53,271 nt of DNA, taken from assembly GCA_945881905.1 (NCBI GenBank), contig CAMCVV010000011.1, forward strand, positions 1 to 53,271, in the 5' to 3' direction. Below are positions 1-13,361 of the stretch, in pieces. Source of the stretch: Paenibacillus alvei. GTDB lineage: Bacteria; Bacillota; Bacilli; Paenibacillales; NBRC-103111. Within the stretch, counting starts at the first letter, position 1. Each line of letters begins with the position of its first letter. A program made the position numbers and the translations under genes. The notes under the pieces were generated by a model, which was not told the origin of the DNA, searched no databases, and saw only the letters and a list, made by a program, of their open reading frames with translations.

Positions 1-5
1 TTGTT

Positions 6-40
6 CCTTGAAAACTAGATAGCGAAGCGAAAGCAAGCAC
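6..40 (+). repeat. 5' arm of 23S rRNA processing stem
   Basis: This segment before the 23S gene is nearly the reverse complement of 3068-3100 behind it (shared core GCTTTCGCTTCGC and CTAGTTTTCA on the distal side). In the rrn transcript the two arms would close a long stem around 23S, the usual substrate for RNase III-type cleavage. It also carries the CTTGAAAACTAGATA element typical of Bacillales 16S-23S spacers. Pairing is seen; the processing role is established for the family. Confidence 0.85.
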
Positions 41-45
41 AAAGA

Positions 46-3012
<2,967 letters not shown>

Positions 3013-3067
3013 ACATGAATAACGTATATACATGCGTCTTTATATGCTACAGTACCCTGTTGCATAC

Positions 3068-3100
3068 GTGCTGCTTTCGCTTCGCTTCTAGTTTTCAGGG
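3068..3100 (+). repeat. 3' arm of 23S rRNA processing stem
   Basis: Reverse-complement partner of 6-40. With the 5' arm it gives an almost continuous stem of more than 30 bp flanking mature 23S, with one or two mismatches or bulges. It lies in the 23S-5S spacer, which contains no tRNA. Confidence 0.85.
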
Positions 3101-3116
3101 AATACCCCTGATTTGT

Positions 3117-3138
3117 TTTATTCGCTTCGGTGAATAAA
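3117..3138 (+). other. UUCG-capped hairpin just before 5S rRNA
   Basis: TTTATTCGC, loop TTCG, GTGAATAAA: a nine-pair stem (one G-U) with a cUUCGg-type tetraloop, ending seven bases before 5S. It probably separates the 23S and 5S precursors or guides 5S maturation. Structure is seen; function is inferred. Confidence 0.6.
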
Positions 3139-3144
3139 CACTCG

Positions 3145-3261
3145 TTTGGTGATGATTGCGGAGGGGAACCACACGTTCCCATCTCGAACACGACCGTTAA
3201 GCCCTCCAGCGTCGATGGTACTTGAACCGCAGGGTTCTGGGAGAGTAGAACGTTGCCAAGC
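3145..3261 (+). rRNA. rrf: 5S ribosomal RNA
   Basis: About 117 nt, starting TTTGGTGATGATTGCGGAGG and ending GTTGCCAAGC, with the conserved loop segments CCCATCTCGAACACG and GAGAGTAGAACG. It follows 23S and is directly followed by a terminator, so this is the 3' end of an rRNA operon. Confidence 0.96.
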
Positions 3262-3270
3262 AAACAGAAT

Positions 3271-3309
3271 AAAGTTCATTTGGTGTTCATCATCAAATGA
3301 ACTTTTTTC
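3271..3309 (+). terminator. Intrinsic terminator of the rRNA operon
   Basis: Perfect 12-bp stem AAAGTTCATTTG / CAAATGAACTTT with an 11-nt loop, running into a T-rich tract (TTTTTTCT). It sits nine bases after 5S. Confidence 0.93.
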
Positions 3310-3348
3310 TATAGATTTATATCAAGAGCGCATGAATTCAACTCGTTT

Positions 3349-3393
3349 AAATACGAACTTTTTAGTGCAATATTTGTGTTAATGTTCGGTTTT
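3349..3393 (+). promoter_or_regulatory. Divergent PurBox pair (PurR operator)
   Basis: 3349-3361 reads AAATACGAACTTT and 3381-3393 is, on the minus strand, AAAACCGAACATT. The Bacillus PurBox consensus is AWWWCCGAACWWT: the second box matches at all 13 positions and the first at 12. The boxes face in opposite orientation, 19 bases apart, and end five bases before the -35 hexamer of the purE promoter. In B. subtilis, dimeric PurR binds such paired boxes and PRPP releases it. purR itself is not in this window. Confidence 0.82.
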
Positions 3394-3398
3394 TCGAA

Positions 3399-3428
3399 TT
3401 GACATATGACAGAGCAAACTGATAAAAT
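3399..3428 (+). promoter_or_regulatory. Sigma-A promoter of the pur operon
   Basis: TTGACA (3399-3404), 18-nt spacer, TAAAAT (3423-3428). The predicted start is near 3434, giving a leader of about 110 nt before purE. No conserved purine-riboswitch core was recognised in that leader, so control seems to rest on the PurBoxes. Confidence 0.8.
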
Positions 3429-3547
3429 AAATAAGCAAGTGAATCGTTTTTAAGTAAATTGATCAAACATGAACACAATGATTCTTTTGATATAGAGGGT
3501 TAGTTTCGTCATCTCAATAAAACCTTGATCTAGAAAGTAGGACGATT

Positions 3548-4033
3548 ATGTCAATACGTGTAGGTGTTATAATGGGAAGTCAGTCAGACTGGGATACCAT
3601 GAAGCACACATGTGATATTCTTGATGAATTAGGTGTTCCTTACGAGAAGAGAATCATCTCAGCTCATAGAACACCTGATTTGATGTTTGAATATGCAACG
3701 AATGCTCACAAACGCGGATTGCAAGTCATCATTGCGGGAGCAGGAGGTGCAGCGCATTTACCTGGTATGGTTGCTTCGATGACAGTACTCCCTGTGATCG
3801 GTGTTCCTGTTCGATCATCGTCTTTAAACGGGATAGATTCATTATTATCCATTGTGCAAATGCCTGCAGGAGTACCCGTTGCAACTGTTGCGATCGGTCA
3901 AGCGGGTGCAACGAATGCTGGACTGCTCGCTGCTCAAATCCTAGCTATTTCAGATACTCATCTTCAAGATAAACTCATTACCAGTAGAGAACACAAGCGT
4001 CAAGCGATCATAGAAAGTAGTGAACAATTATGA
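3548..4033 (+). CDS. purE: N5-carboxyaminoimidazole ribonucleotide mutase PurE
   Basis: Cytoplasmic enzyme that converts N5-CAIR to CAIR, working with PurK in IMP synthesis. The 161-residue length is normal for class I PurE. The phosphate-binding GSQSDW motif lies near residues 10-15, SAHRTP near 39-44, and the glycine-rich [11 protein letters not shown] near 64-74, all diagnostic. The ATG at 3548 follows a modest ribosome site (GTAGGA). First gene of the operon. Its stop overlaps the purK start by four bases (ATGA), which implies translational coupling of the two enzymes of this step. Confidence 0.97.
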   Translation: MSIRVGVIMGSQSDWDTMKHTCDILDELGVPYEKRIISAHRTPDLMFEYATNAHKRGLQVIIAGAGGAAHLPGMVASMTVLPVIGVPVRSSSLNGIDSLLSIVQMPAGVPVATVAIGQAGATNAGLLAAQILAISDTHLQDKLITSREHKRQAIIESSEQL

Positions 4034-5226
4034 CGGAAGTTTCTGCCCAAACCATATTACCTGGCGCTACGATAGGGATTTTAGGTGGCGGCCAACTAGG
4101 TCGAATGCTTGTTTTAGCTGGGCGGAATATGGGATATCGTTTTGTTACGCTTGATCCTACAGAGAATTCACCTTGCGGACAAGTAGCTGACTCACAGCTA
4201 GTAGCTAACTATGATGATCTTGAAGCTGCGCAACAGCTCATTCAATTGTGTGATGTAATTACCTATGAATTCGAAAATGTAGATATACAAGTAACTAACA
4301 TGTTGAGGGAACAAGCGTATGTTCCTCAAGGAACAGAGCTATTATATGTGACACAGCATCGAATCAGAGAGAAACAAGCTTTAGTCGATGCAGGTGTGAA
4401 AGTTGCTCCTTACGTGCAAATTCACAATTTGCATCAATTACAAGCTGAGATTGCACATATGGGTTTACCTTGTGTGTTAAAAACGGTAACCGGGGGTTAT
4501 GATGGCAAAGGGCAAACCGTGATCCATTCACTTCAAGATCTTGAGTCGATTTGGGAATCTTACAGTCCATGGAAACTCGAACTTGTGCTTGAAAAATTCA
4601 TTCAATTAGACAAAGAATTATCTGTGATTGTTGCAAGAAATATGAACGGCCAAGTGAAAGCTTTCCCACCAGCTGAAAACAAACATGTTTCAAATATTTT
4701 GCACACCTCGATTGTACCTGCAAGAGTGTCTACTGATATACAACAAGAAGCGATAAACATCGCACTGCACATTGCCGAGTCATTTCAGATAGTAGGATTA
4801 CTTGCAGTTGAATTCTTCTTGTCTCGAGAAGGTCAGTTATATGTGAATGAGCTTGCGCCTCGTCCCCATAATTCAGGACATTATACGATGGAAGCATGTA
4901 AAACATCACAATTCGAACAGCACCTGCGAGCCATATGTAATCTGCCACTAGGTTCAACTGAACTCATGTCATCTGTAGTGATGGTCAATGTATTGGGTGA
5001 ACATATACAACCGCTAATGCAGTGGATGCAAAATGAAGATAGCGAACAACATGATATAGGGGTAAGTGCCAAATTACATGTGTATGGGAAACACGAAGTG
5101 AAGGAAAAGAGGAAAATGGGTCATGTAAACGTATTAACGACACATATTGATTCAGCTTTAGCGTGGATTGATCGATCTGCAATATGGCGAAATGAACAAG
5201 GATATGAACAAATGAAGAACAGTTAA
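4030..5226 (+). CDS. purK: N5-carboxyaminoimidazole ribonucleotide synthase PurK
   Basis: ATP-grasp enzyme that carboxylates AIR with bicarbonate and ATP to N5-CAIR, the substrate of PurE. 398 residues, usual for the family. The N-terminal [12 protein letters not shown] nucleotide-fold motif is near residues 15-26. The ATP-grasp core shows [19 protein letters not shown] and the metal-binding segment [16 protein letters not shown]. Translation starts inside the purE stop region. Confidence 0.97.
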   Translation: MTEVSAQTILPGATIGILGGGQLGRMLVLAGRNMGYRFVTLDPTENSPCGQVADSQLVANYDDLEAAQQLIQLCDVITYEFENVDIQVTNMLREQAYVPQGTELLYVTQHRIREKQALVDAGVKVAPYVQIHNLHQLQAEIAHMGLPCVLKTVTGGYDGKGQTVIHSLQDLESIWESYSPWKLELVLEKFIQLDKELSVIVARNMNGQVKAFPPAENKHVSNILHTSIVPARVSTDIQQEAINIALHIAESFQIVGLLAVEFFLSREGQLYVNELAPRPHNSGHYTMEACKTSQFEQHLRAICNLPLGSTELMSSVVMVNVLGEHIQPLMQWMQNEDSEQHDIGVSAKLHVYGKHEVKEKRKMGHVNVLTTHIDSALAWIDRSAIWRNEQGYEQMKNS

Positions 5227-5271
5227 CGAATCGCAAATGAGTGGGCATTTATATGTTTTGGAGGAAAAACG

Positions 5272-6576
5272 ATGATTGAACGGTATAGTCGGCCTGAGAT
5301 GGCAACAATTTGGACAGAAGAAAACAAATTCAATTCATGGTTAGAAGTTGAGTTATTATCCTGTGAAGCCTGGTCAGAACTAGGTGTTATTCCCCAAGAA
5401 GATGTGAAACAACTAAGAGCACATGCAAGCTTTGACATTTCTCGTATTTACGAAATTGAACAAGAGACTCGACATGATGTCATCGCATTCACGCGAGCTG
5501 TTTCTGAATCGCTCGGTAATGAACGTAAGTGGGTACATTACGGATTAACGTCAACCGATGTTGTGGATACAGCTTTAGGATATGTATTAAAGCAAGCCAA
5601 TGATATTTTAGATAAAGACATAAGCATGTTCATCGAGATTCTCAAACACAAAGCGATCGAACATCAATACACAGCTATGATGGGAAGAACACATGGTGTT
5701 CATGCTGAACCGACGACATTTGGTTTGAAAATGGCATTATGGTACGAAGAAATGAAGCGGAATTTAGATCGATTTCGTTATGCAGCTCAAGGTGTCCAAT
5801 TCGGTAAAATATCTGGTGCTGTAGGTACTTACGCAAATATTGATCCATTTGTTGAGCAATACGTATGCGCTAAGCTCGGAACAACGGCTGCACCTATATC
5901 TACCCAAACGTTGCAACGTGATCGCCACGCGCATTATATAGCTACACTTGCTTTAGTCGCATCTTCTTTGGATAAATTTGCTACTGAAATTCGTGCTTTG
6001 CAAAAAAGTGAATTTCGTGAAGTAGAGGAACCCTTTGCAAAAGGACAAAAAGGATCTTCAGCCATGCCACATAAGCGCAACCCCATAGGGTGCGAAAGCA
6101 TATCTGGACTTTCTCGCGTTATACGTGGACATATGTTATCTGCATATGAAAACATTCCACTGTGGCACGAAAGAGATATTTCGCATTCATCGGTAGAACG
6201 TATTATTTTCCCAGATGCTACGATTTTATTGAATTATATGTTGAATCGATTTGGTGCTATTGTCAAAAACCTAACAGTGTTTCCTGAGAACATGCGACGT
6301 AACATGCAGAGAACATTTGATGTTCCTTTCTCTGGAAGAGTGATGACGAAATTAATCGATCGTGGGATGAGTCGTGAGCAAGCGTATGATACCGTACAAC
6401 CGAAAGCGATGATGGCTTGGGAAGAGCAGAAGTCATTCCGTGAGATCGTAGAGGCCACGCCACACATTGTAGAACTCCTAGGAGCTAAGGAATTAGCGGA
6501 TTGTTTCGATCCTACCTGGCACTTAAAACATGTTGATACGATATTTGATCGACTTGAGCTTCGGAAAGGGGTGTAA
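5272..6576 (+). CDS. purB: Adenylosuccinate lyase PurB
   Basis: Acts twice in purine metabolism: it releases fumarate from SAICAR (giving AICAR) and from adenylosuccinate (giving AMP). 434 residues. Fumarase/aspartase-superfamily signatures are clear: [19 protein letters not shown] with the catalytic His, and the signature loop [11 protein letters not shown] carrying the catalytic Ser. The ATG at 5272 follows GGAGGAAAA. It is placed before purC as in many Bacillales. Confidence 0.97.
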   Translation: MIERYSRPEMATIWTEENKFNSWLEVELLSCEAWSELGVIPQEDVKQLRAHASFDISRIYEIEQETRHDVIAFTRAVSESLGNERKWVHYGLTSTDVVDTALGYVLKQANDILDKDISMFIEILKHKAIEHQYTAMMGRTHGVHAEPTTFGLKMALWYEEMKRNLDRFRYAAQGVQFGKISGAVGTYANIDPFVEQYVCAKLGTTAAPISTQTLQRDRHAHYIATLALVASSLDKFATEIRALQKSEFREVEEPFAKGQKGSSAMPHKRNPIGCESISGLSRVIRGHMLSAYENIPLWHERDISHSSVERIIFPDATILLNYMLNRFGAIVKNLTVFPENMRRNMQRTFDVPFSGRVMTKLIDRGMSREQAYDTVQPKAMMAWEEQKSFREIVEATPHIVELLGAKELADCFDPTWHLKHVDTIFDRLELRKGV

Positions 6577-6582
6577 AGACCA

Positions 6583-7485
6583 ATGGTTTCATTACCGCTA
6601 GAAAGTGCGGTATCCCTTGTGGAAGCACCACTTTTGTACAAAGGAAAAGTGAGAGAACTCTATGATTTAGGGGATCAACTACTCATCGTTGTCACAGATC
6701 GTATCTCAGCATTTGATTATATCCTCAAACCGTGTATTCCGGACAAAGGAAAGGTATTGAATGTTCTGAGTAAGTTTTGGTTTGAGAAGACAAAATCGCT
6801 TGTAGATAATCATGTTATTCATACGGATGTAGAGTTATTGCACCAGCTGATTCCAGATGCACAAGCGCGAAGAATACTTCGAGATCGAATTATCGTAGCT
6901 CATAAAGCAGAGCGTATCTCGATTGAATGTGTTGTTCGAGGATATCTAACGGGTGGTGGATGGCGTCAGTATCAAGAAACAGGATCGATTAACGGAATTG
7001 CGTTACCACCCGGAATGCGTAAAAATCAGAAATTCGATTCTCCGATATTTACACCAGCTGCAAAAAATGATCATGGCCATGACGAAGATATTTCACTTCA
7101 ACGGATGAAGCAATCTGTAGGTGAACAGTTAGCGATGGAGTTGCAAGAGAAAAGTCTTCAACTGTATGCGTGGGCTCACGCCTATTGTCTTGAGCGAGGT
7201 ATCATTTTAGCAGATACGAAATTTGAATTTGGATGGAAAGAGGGTCAAGTGATTGTCATTGATGAGATCTTCACACCTGATTCATCACGGTATTGGCTCA
7301 ACAGTAAATATGAATTAGATATTGAAATGGATTCAATGGATAAAGAACCTGTGCGCACGTATTTGTTACAATCGGACTGGGATAAGCAAAGCACACCAGA
7401 AGCACTACCATTGGATGTCGTTGAAGAAACAACGAAACGATACAAGGATATTTTACATCGACTCGTTAAAGCATCTGATCTGTGA
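6583..7485 (+). CDS. purC: SAICAR synthase PurC (long form)
   Basis: Ligates aspartate to CAIR using ATP, giving SAICAR for PurB. 300 residues, longer than the roughly 240-residue B. subtilis or E. coli form. It starts with the yeast-like pattern KGKVRELYDLGD followed by VVTDRISAFDYIL, and continues with ECVVRGYLTGGGW and DEIFTPDSSRYW. It begins six bases after the purB stop, with GGAAAGGGG overlapping the purB end as ribosome site. The long form is known in other Paenibacillaceae, so it supports the taxonomic guess and is not evidence of transfer. Confidence 0.96.
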   Translation: MVSLPLESAVSLVEAPLLYKGKVRELYDLGDQLLIVVTDRISAFDYILKPCIPDKGKVLNVLSKFWFEKTKSLVDNHVIHTDVELLHQLIPDAQARRILRDRIIVAHKAERISIECVVRGYLTGGGWRQYQETGSINGIALPPGMRKNQKFDSPIFTPAAKNDHGHDEDISLQRMKQSVGEQLAMELQEKSLQLYAWAHAYCLERGIILADTKFEFGWKEGQVIVIDEIFTPDSSRYWLNSKYELDIEMDSMDKEPVRTYLLQSDWDKQSTPEALPLDVVEETTKRYKDILHRLVKASDL

Positions 7486-7524
7486 ATATCAACTCACCAT
7501 CAACTGTAAGAAAGAAGGCGAATC

Positions 7525-7770
7525 ATGATGAAAGCCACTGTGTTTGTAACGATCAAACAAAATGTTCTTGACCCGCAAGGCAATGCTGTTCAAGGTGCAC
7601 TTCATGCAATGGGATTCTCAGACGTGAGTAAGGTTCGAGTAGGTAAATATATGGAAATTGAACTCGCAACATCGAGTAAGATCGAAGCAGAGCAGCAGGT
7701 TACAGCGATGTGTGACAAACTACTAGCGAATACAGTGATTGAAGATTATCGTTTTGAGATCATAGAATAA
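7525..7770 (+). CDS. purS: FGAM synthase subunit PurS
   Basis: Small 81-residue subunit that joins PurQ and PurL in the three-part FGAM synthase of Gram-positive bacteria, helping to shuttle ammonia. The pattern ([21 protein letters not shown] near the N-terminus, [11 protein letters not shown] mid-protein) is typical of PurS. Two in-frame ATGs (7525, 7528) follow the site AGAAGGCG; the first was taken, but either could be used. Confidence 0.95.
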   Translation: MMKATVFVTIKQNVLDPQGNAVQGALHAMGFSDVSKVRVGKYMEIELATSSKIEAEQQVTAMCDKLLANTVIEDYRFEIIE

Positions 7771-7804
7771 TTGTGATTCATTAGAAGATGAAGGAGGGCA
7801 CATC

Positions 7805-8503
7805 ATGAAATTCGCTGTTATTGTTTTCCCAGGATCGAACTGTGATGTGGATTGTTATAAAGCTGTTACAGAAACGATCAATCAATCTGTTGAATTCGTG
7901 TGGCACACGACAGAAGATCTCTCGACATATGATGGCATCTTGATTCCTGGTGGGTTCTCCTATGGGGATTATTTACGTTGTGGAGCCATAGCGCAATTCA
8001 CTCCTGTGATGAAAGCTGTTGTACAAGCTGCGCATGATGGTAAATACATCTTAGGTATTTGCAATGGCTTTCAAGTGCTGACTGAAGCTGGCTTATTGCC
8101 AGGTGCGCTTCTTCGGAATCAAGGAATGAAATTCCGCTGTCAAGATACGATCTTGAAAGTAGAGAATCCGCATACCGTATTTACCTCGGATTATACGCAA
8201 GATGAGCTCATTCAGATCCCGATTGCCCATGGCGAAGGAAATTATTATTGCGATGAAACTACATTGAACGATATGATCGCACATCAACAAATTGTGTTTC
8301 GATATGCATCTGATGAAAACCCGAATGGTTCACTCCATGATATCGCAGGGATATGTAACCGCGCAGGAAATGTGATGGGTCTTATGCCTCATCCCGAGAG
8401 AGCTGTGAATTCATGGTTAGGTTCACAAGACGGCAGGCGGATGTTCACATCCATATTGAGTAACTGGAGGGAAAAGCATGAGTCCCAAACTATCCGTGCA
8501 TGA
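7805..8503 (+). CDS. purQ: FGAM synthase glutaminase subunit PurQ
   Basis: Class I glutamine amidotransferase subunit (232 residues) that releases ammonia from glutamine for PurL. Visible features are [10 protein letters not shown] at the start, [14 protein letters not shown], the nucleophile motif GICNGFQVL with Cys near residue 87, and the His-Glu dyad in MPHPERA near the C-terminus. A strong AGGAGGG site precedes the ATG. Its 3' end overlaps purL by 26 bases. Confidence 0.97.
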   Translation: MKFAVIVFPGSNCDVDCYKAVTETINQSVEFVWHTTEDLSTYDGILIPGGFSYGDYLRCGAIAQFTPVMKAVVQAAHDGKYILGICNGFQVLTEAGLLPGALLRNQGMKFRCQDTILKVENPHTVFTSDYTQDELIQIPIAHGEGNYYCDETTLNDMIAHQQIVFRYASDENPNGSLHDIAGICNRAGNVMGLMPHPERAVNSWLGSQDGRRMFTSILSNWREKHESQTIRA

Positions 8504-10721
8504 ACCCAATGCTCAGCAAATCAAAGAGCAAGGTGTATATAAGCAAATGGGTTTAACTGAAGAGGAATATGCCCTCGTGAGTCAGTTTTTAGGTCGACTA
8601 CCGAACTATGTAGAAATCGGCATCTTCAGTGTGATGTGGTCGGAACATTGTTCATACAAGAATTCCAAGCCGCTATTGCGGCAATTCCCTACAACTGGAC
8701 CTCGTGTATTGATGGGACCAGGAGAAGGTGCGGGTATTGTAGATATTGGAGATCAACAAGCGGTTGTATTTAAAATCGAAAGTCATAACCATCCTTCGGC
8801 GATTGAACCTTATCAAGGAGCAGCTACTGGAGTAGGCGGGATTATTCGAGATATTTTCTCTATGGGCGCTCGTCCCATTGCATTATTGAATTCATTGCGA
8901 TTCGGGAAATTAGCTCAACCTCGTGCGAAATACGTATTTGAACATGTCGTTGCAGGCATTGCGGGATATGGGAATTGTATAGGTATTCCTACAGTTGGTG
9001 GCGAAGTGATGTTTGACGAAAGCTATGAAGGCAATCCCTTAGTGAATGCGATGTGCGTAGGCATTATCGATCACGACCAAATTCAACGAGGTGTAGCAAA
9101 AGGGATCGGGAATCCTGTATTTTATGTGGGTCCAGCTACAGGGCGCGACGGTATCCATGGCGCTACATTTGCTTCTGAAGAATTGACTGCTGAATCAGAG
9201 TCGAAGCGACCAGCTGTGCAAGTCGGCGATCCATTTATGGAGAAATTAGTGTTAGAAGCGTGTTTGGAATTAATTCACTCGGGTATCGTTATTGGAATTC
9301 AAGATATGGGTGCAGCAGGATTAACCAGTTCAAGTTCGGAGATGGCAAGTAAAGCAGGGAATGGGATGGAACTCTATTTAGACCAAGTGCCACAGCGCGA
9401 AGAAGGTATGACGGCTTACGAGATGATGCTTTCTGAATCCCAAGAACGCATGTTATTTGTTACTGAAGAAAAAGATGAAGCACAAGCCAAAGCGATCTTC
9501 GATAAATGGGGTCTGCATTGTGTGAAAGTCGGTAAGGTCACGGATGATGGGCGATTGCGATTATTTCACCATGGGGCCATCGTAGGAGATCTCCCTGTGA
9601 AAGCACTTGTTGATGAATGTCCAGTCTATGATAAACCCAGCAAGGAACCGGCTTATTATGAGGCACATGGACAAATCGATACAAACGCTTACCCTGCTGT
9701 TACAAAACTAACGGATGCGCTGAAGCAAGTATTAGCTTCGCCCACAGTTGCTAGTAAAGAATGGATATATCAGCAATATGATTATATGGTGAGAACGAAC
9801 ACCTACGTTCCGCCTGGTTCAGATGCCGCGGTAGTTCGTGTAGAGAACACAAACAAAGCACTTGCGATGTCTACGGATTGTAATGGTCGCTATGTGTATT
9901 TGGATCCTTACGTAGGTAGCCAGATCGCAGTATGCGAAGCTGCACGTAATGTGGTTTGTTCGGGCGCAGAGCCTTTGGCCATTACGGACAATTTGAATTT
10001 TGGCAGTCCACAAAACCCAGAGATTTTCTGGCAAATGAAGCGTTCTGTTGAAGGTATGGCAGAAGCCTGTCGAGTCATGCAAACTCCTGTAATCAGTGGA
10101 AATGTAAGTCTCTATAATGAGAATATAAAAGGAGCCATATATCCTACACCTGTTGTGGGAATGGTAGGCCTCATTCATGATCTGAAACACATTACAACGG
10201 CGCCATTCAAAAAACATGGTGATGTGATTGTGATTTTGGGTGAGACCCACGCAGAAATGGGTGGAAGTGAATTCCAATACGTGCTTCATGGTGTCACAGA
10301 AGGCCGTCCACCGATGATTGATTTGCACATTGAGAAGAAATTGCATGATACCGTCCTTACTGCAATCCAGGAAGGACTCGTTGCTTCTGCTCATGATTTA
10401 TCTGAAGGCGGACTTGCTGTGGCGTTAGCCGAATGTTGTATAGCTAATCAACTAGGTGCCAACGTGAACATAACTACAGAACTCAGAGAAGATCATCTGT
10501 TATTTAGTGAAAGTCAATCTCGTATTGTACTTAGTGCAGATCCGAGTCATGCCGACGCACTGTTACATTGGGTTGCTTCACAAGGAGTACCTTATCAAGT
10601 AATCGGTGAAGTTGTAGGCACAGAATTAACGATTCAAGTCAATCAGAAGCAAGTGTTGCATAGTCCAGTCATTGAATTAGCACAAGTTTGGAAAGATGCG
10701 ATATCACATCTGATGAAATAG
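8478..10721 (+). CDS. purL: FGAM synthase subunit PurL (small type)
   Basis: Synthetase subunit that uses ATP and PurQ-derived ammonia to turn FGAR into FGAM. 747 residues, the size of the small PurL that depends on PurS and PurQ. Motifs include [11 protein letters not shown], the ATP/Mg region [23 protein letters not shown] split over two strands, [11 protein letters not shown], and [16 protein letters not shown] in the second AIRS-like half. The start lies inside purQ, with GGAGGGAAAA as ribosome site, so coupled translation is likely. Confidence 0.97.
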   Translation: MSPKLSVHEPNAQQIKEQGVYKQMGLTEEEYALVSQFLGRLPNYVEIGIFSVMWSEHCSYKNSKPLLRQFPTTGPRVLMGPGEGAGIVDIGDQQAVVFKIESHNHPSAIEPYQGAATGVGGIIRDIFSMGARPIALLNSLRFGKLAQPRAKYVFEHVVAGIAGYGNCIGIPTVGGEVMFDESYEGNPLVNAMCVGIIDHDQIQRGVAKGIGNPVFYVGPATGRDGIHGATFASEELTAESESKRPAVQVGDPFMEKLVLEACLELIHSGIVIGIQDMGAAGLTSSSSEMASKAGNGMELYLDQVPQREEGMTAYEMMLSESQERMLFVTEEKDEAQAKAIFDKWGLHCVKVGKVTDDGRLRLFHHGAIVGDLPVKALVDECPVYDKPSKEPAYYEAHGQIDTNAYPAVTKLTDALKQVLASPTVASKEWIYQQYDYMVRTNTYVPPGSDAAVVRVENTNKALAMSTDCNGRYVYLDPYVGSQIAVCEAARNVVCSGAEPLAITDNLNFGSPQNPEIFWQMKRSVEGMAEACRVMQTPVISGNVSLYNENIKGAIYPTPVVGMVGLIHDLKHITTAPFKKHGDVIVILGETHAEMGGSEFQYVLHGVTEGRPPMIDLHIEKKLHDTVLTAIQEGLVASAHDLSEGGLAVALAECCIANQLGANVNITTELREDHLLFSESQSRIVLSADPSHADALLHWVASQGVPYQVIGEVVGTELTIQVNQKQVLHSPVIELAQVWKDAISHLMK

Positions 10722-10733
10722 AGGCGACTATGG

Positions 10734-12245
10734 ATGAGTAAAAGTGTGCAAGAGCTATTCGAACCGATGAAGACAGTTAATCCAGTTCGTGAAGATCAGC
10801 TCTGGACAGGAGATTACTATAACGAACATGTGCATAGCATGCAGCATCTTGATGATAAATTAAGTGAAGAATGCGGAGTATTTGGTGTATACGGTCATTC
10901 GGATGCAGCGAATATGTGCTATTATGGACTGCACGCTTTGCAACATCGAGGTCAAGAAAGTGCAGGTATATGTACAGCCGACACGAATCACTTCCAATAT
11001 CACCGCGGGATGGGTCTGGTGAAAGAAGTATTTGTCGAAGCCACCCTCAAACCATTGATCGGTGCGAATGCTATCGCTCATGTGCGTTATTCGACTGCAG
11101 GTGAAAGCAGACTTGCTAATGCGCAACCACTGGTATTTAAATATCGCGAAGGCGATTTGGCGATTGCGACCAATGGTAATTTGGATAACGCAAACGTGAT
11201 TAAGCGAGATTTAGAAAAGAAAGGTTCTATTTTTCAAACGACAAGTGATACTGAAGTTTTGGCTCATCTGATTGCTCGATCAGCACATGATGATATTGTA
11301 GATGCAGTCAAAGATGCACTGAATCAAGTAGTAGGTGCATATGCGTTCTTAATTCTAACGAAAGATAAGCTGATTGCAGCACTTGATCCCAATGGATTGA
11401 GGCCTTTTGTCATCGGCACTTTGGGAGATGCGTATGTATTTGCTTCAGAGACATGTGCATTGGACTCTGTGGGAGGGACGTATTTACGCGATATGCGGCC
11501 TGGTGAAATCATAACGCTGGATCGGAACGGCTTCACATCAGAGCAATTCACGACTCAATCCGTACGAGCTGTATGTGCGATGGAATATATATATTTCGCT
11601 AGACCCGATAGTGATATCAACACGATTAATGTTCATGCTGCACGTAAACGCATGGGCAAGAAATTAGCGATGGAAGCTTTCATGGATGCAGACCTCGTTA
11701 CAGGTGTTCCTGATTCGAGTATATCTGCAGCCATAGGCTATGCGGAGCAAACAGGGATTCCATATGAGTTAGGTTTAATTAAGAACCGATATACCGGCCG
11801 TACATTTATCCAACCCAGTCAAGAGTTACGTGAGCAAGGTGTGAAAATGAAGCTTAGTGCTGTACGCAAAGTGGTAGCAGGTAAGCGCGTTGTGATGATT
11901 GACGATTCGATTGTTCGAGGCACCACGAGTTTGAGAATTGTCAACATGTTACGAGAAGCAGGTGCAACAGAGGTGCATGTGAGAATTACGTCGCCACCTT
12001 TCATGAATCCTTGTTACTATGGGATCAATACACCGGACCGTAAAGAATTGATAGCTGCACAAAAAACGATCGAAGAAATTCGAGTAGCCATTAATGCAGA
12101 TACACTTACATTTCTAAGTGAAGCGGGTTTAGTGGAAGCGATCAGCGAAGGCGCTGACCCTGAATCAACGGGTTATTGCATGGCATGCTTTACGAATCAT
12201 TATCCGACAGAAATCACACCACAGTCCAAAGCTGGATGTGATTGA
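10734..12245 (+). CDS. purF: Amidophosphoribosyltransferase PurF
   Basis: Commits PRPP to purine synthesis by transferring glutamine ammonia to give phosphoribosylamine. 503 residues. The Ntn-type catalytic Cys is residue 47 (EECGVFGV), so about 46 residues must be trimmed as a propeptide, longer than the 11 of B. subtilis. The glutaminase domain has HALQHRGQESAG. The PRTase PRPP loop is VVMIDDSIVRGTT. Four cysteines for an Fe-S cluster are visible (AVCAMEY, NPCYYG, CMAC), marking the oxygen-sensitive Bacillus type. An ATG three bases earlier is closed by a stop and was rejected. Confidence 0.96.
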   Translation: MSKSVQELFEPMKTVNPVREDQLWTGDYYNEHVHSMQHLDDKLSEECGVFGVYGHSDAANMCYYGLHALQHRGQESAGICTADTNHFQYHRGMGLVKEVFVEATLKPLIGANAIAHVRYSTAGESRLANAQPLVFKYREGDLAIATNGNLDNANVIKRDLEKKGSIFQTTSDTEVLAHLIARSAHDDIVDAVKDALNQVVGAYAFLILTKDKLIAALDPNGLRPFVIGTLGDAYVFASETCALDSVGGTYLRDMRPGEIITLDRNGFTSEQFTTQSVRAVCAMEYIYFARPDSDINTINVHAARKRMGKKLAMEAFMDADLVTGVPDSSISAAIGYAEQTGIPYELGLIKNRYTGRTFIQPSQELREQGVKMKLSAVRKVVAGKRVVMIDDSIVRGTTSLRIVNMLREAGATEVHVRITSPPFMNPCYYGINTPDRKELIAAQKTIEEIRVAINADTLTFLSEAGLVEAISEGADPESTGYCMACFTNHYPTEITPQSKAGCD

Positions 12246-12323
12246 AATCGTATGAGAAACAACGTCAGGATGGTTAATAGGCTAGTGAGAATTTAATTAT
12301 AGGGTCGAAGGAGTAGTGAACCC

Positions 12324-13361
12324 GTGTCAGATGCATATAAACGAGCTGGAGTCGACATCACAGCAGGTAACGAAGCTGTAGAACGCATGAAGAAACATGT
12401 GAAGCGGACACTTCGACCGGAAGTGTTAACCGATCTAGGTGGCTTTGGTGGGTTATTTCAATTGAATAACAAGTATGAAGAACCAGTACTTGTATCAAGT
12501 ACGGATGGTGTTGGCACAAAGCTCAAAATTGCTTTTGCGATGGACAAGCACGATACGATCGGGATCGATGCGGTCGCAATGTGTGTGAATGACTTGATTG
12601 TGCAAGGTGCAGAGCCGTTATTTTTCCTTGACTATTTGGCGTGCTCTCAAGTCGTTCCAGAGAAAATCGAATCAATTATCAAAGGGATTTCCGATGCATG
12701 TGTAGCTTCAGGATGTGCATTAATCGGTGGTGAAACCGCTGAGATGCCAGGGATGTACCATGATGGTGAATATGATATTGCTGGATTCTCCGTAGGTGTT
12801 GTTGAGAAGAAACAACTGATTGATGGCTCGACCATTTCTTCTGGGGATGTCCTGTTGGGACTGGCTTCAAGTGGATTGCATAGTAATGGATACTCACTCG
12901 TGCGCAAGCTACTCCTTGAAGAACAAGGGTATAAGCTAGATCAGCACATGGCAACACTGAATGACGTTCTAGGACAAGTATTGCTGACGCCGACAAAGCT
13001 TTATGTGAAATCCATATTAGCGATTATGGAACACGTGAAGATCAAAGGAATGGCTCACATAACAGGTGGAGGCTTCATCGAAAATATTCCACGCGTATTA
13101 CCAGAAGGCATAAATGCACATATTCAAACAGGGTCATGGCCCATTCTACCGATATTTGACTTGATTCAGCAAAGCGGATCGCTATCTCATCATGAAATGT
13201 TCCGTACGTTCAATATGGGTATTGGCATGGTGATCGTTGTCGATGGGAAAGATGCGGATGAAGTAATCGAAATTGCGAAAGCGAATAATGAAGATATCTA
13301 TGTCATCGGACATGTAACGCAAGGGGAACAAGTGGTTACATTTGATCGCACGGTATACTAA
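12324..13361 (+). CDS. purM: AIR synthase PurM
   Basis: Cyclises FGAM to aminoimidazole ribonucleotide with ATP. 345 residues. Family motifs include [51 protein letters not shown] and [16 protein letters not shown]. It uses a GTG start at 12324, eight to ten bases after GAAGGAG; no in-frame ATG fits better. A 78-bp gap separates it from purF, the largest so far in the operon, with no clear promoter or terminator seen in it. Confidence 0.96.
   Translation: MSDAYKRAGVDITAGNEAVERMKKHVKRTLRPEVLTDLGGFGGLFQLNNKYEEPVLVSSTDGVGTKLKIAFAMDKHDTIGIDAVAMCVNDLIVQGAEPLFFLDYLACSQVVPEKIESIIKGISDACVASGCALIGGETAEMPGMYHDGEYDIAGFSVGVVEKKQLIDGSTISSGDVLLGLASSGLHSNGYSLVRKLLLEEQGYKLDQHMATLNDVLGQVLLTPTKLYVKSILAIMEHVKIKGMAHITGGGFIENIPRVLPEGINAHIQTGSWPILPIFDLIQQSGSLSHHEMFRTFNMGIGMVIVVDGKDADEVIEIAKANNEDIYVIGHVTQGEQVVTFDRTVY

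Noticed and set aside
3434-3547. Possible purine riboswitch in the purE leader
   Set aside because: The conserved junction and loop sequences of the G-box were not seen; only weak pairings are present.
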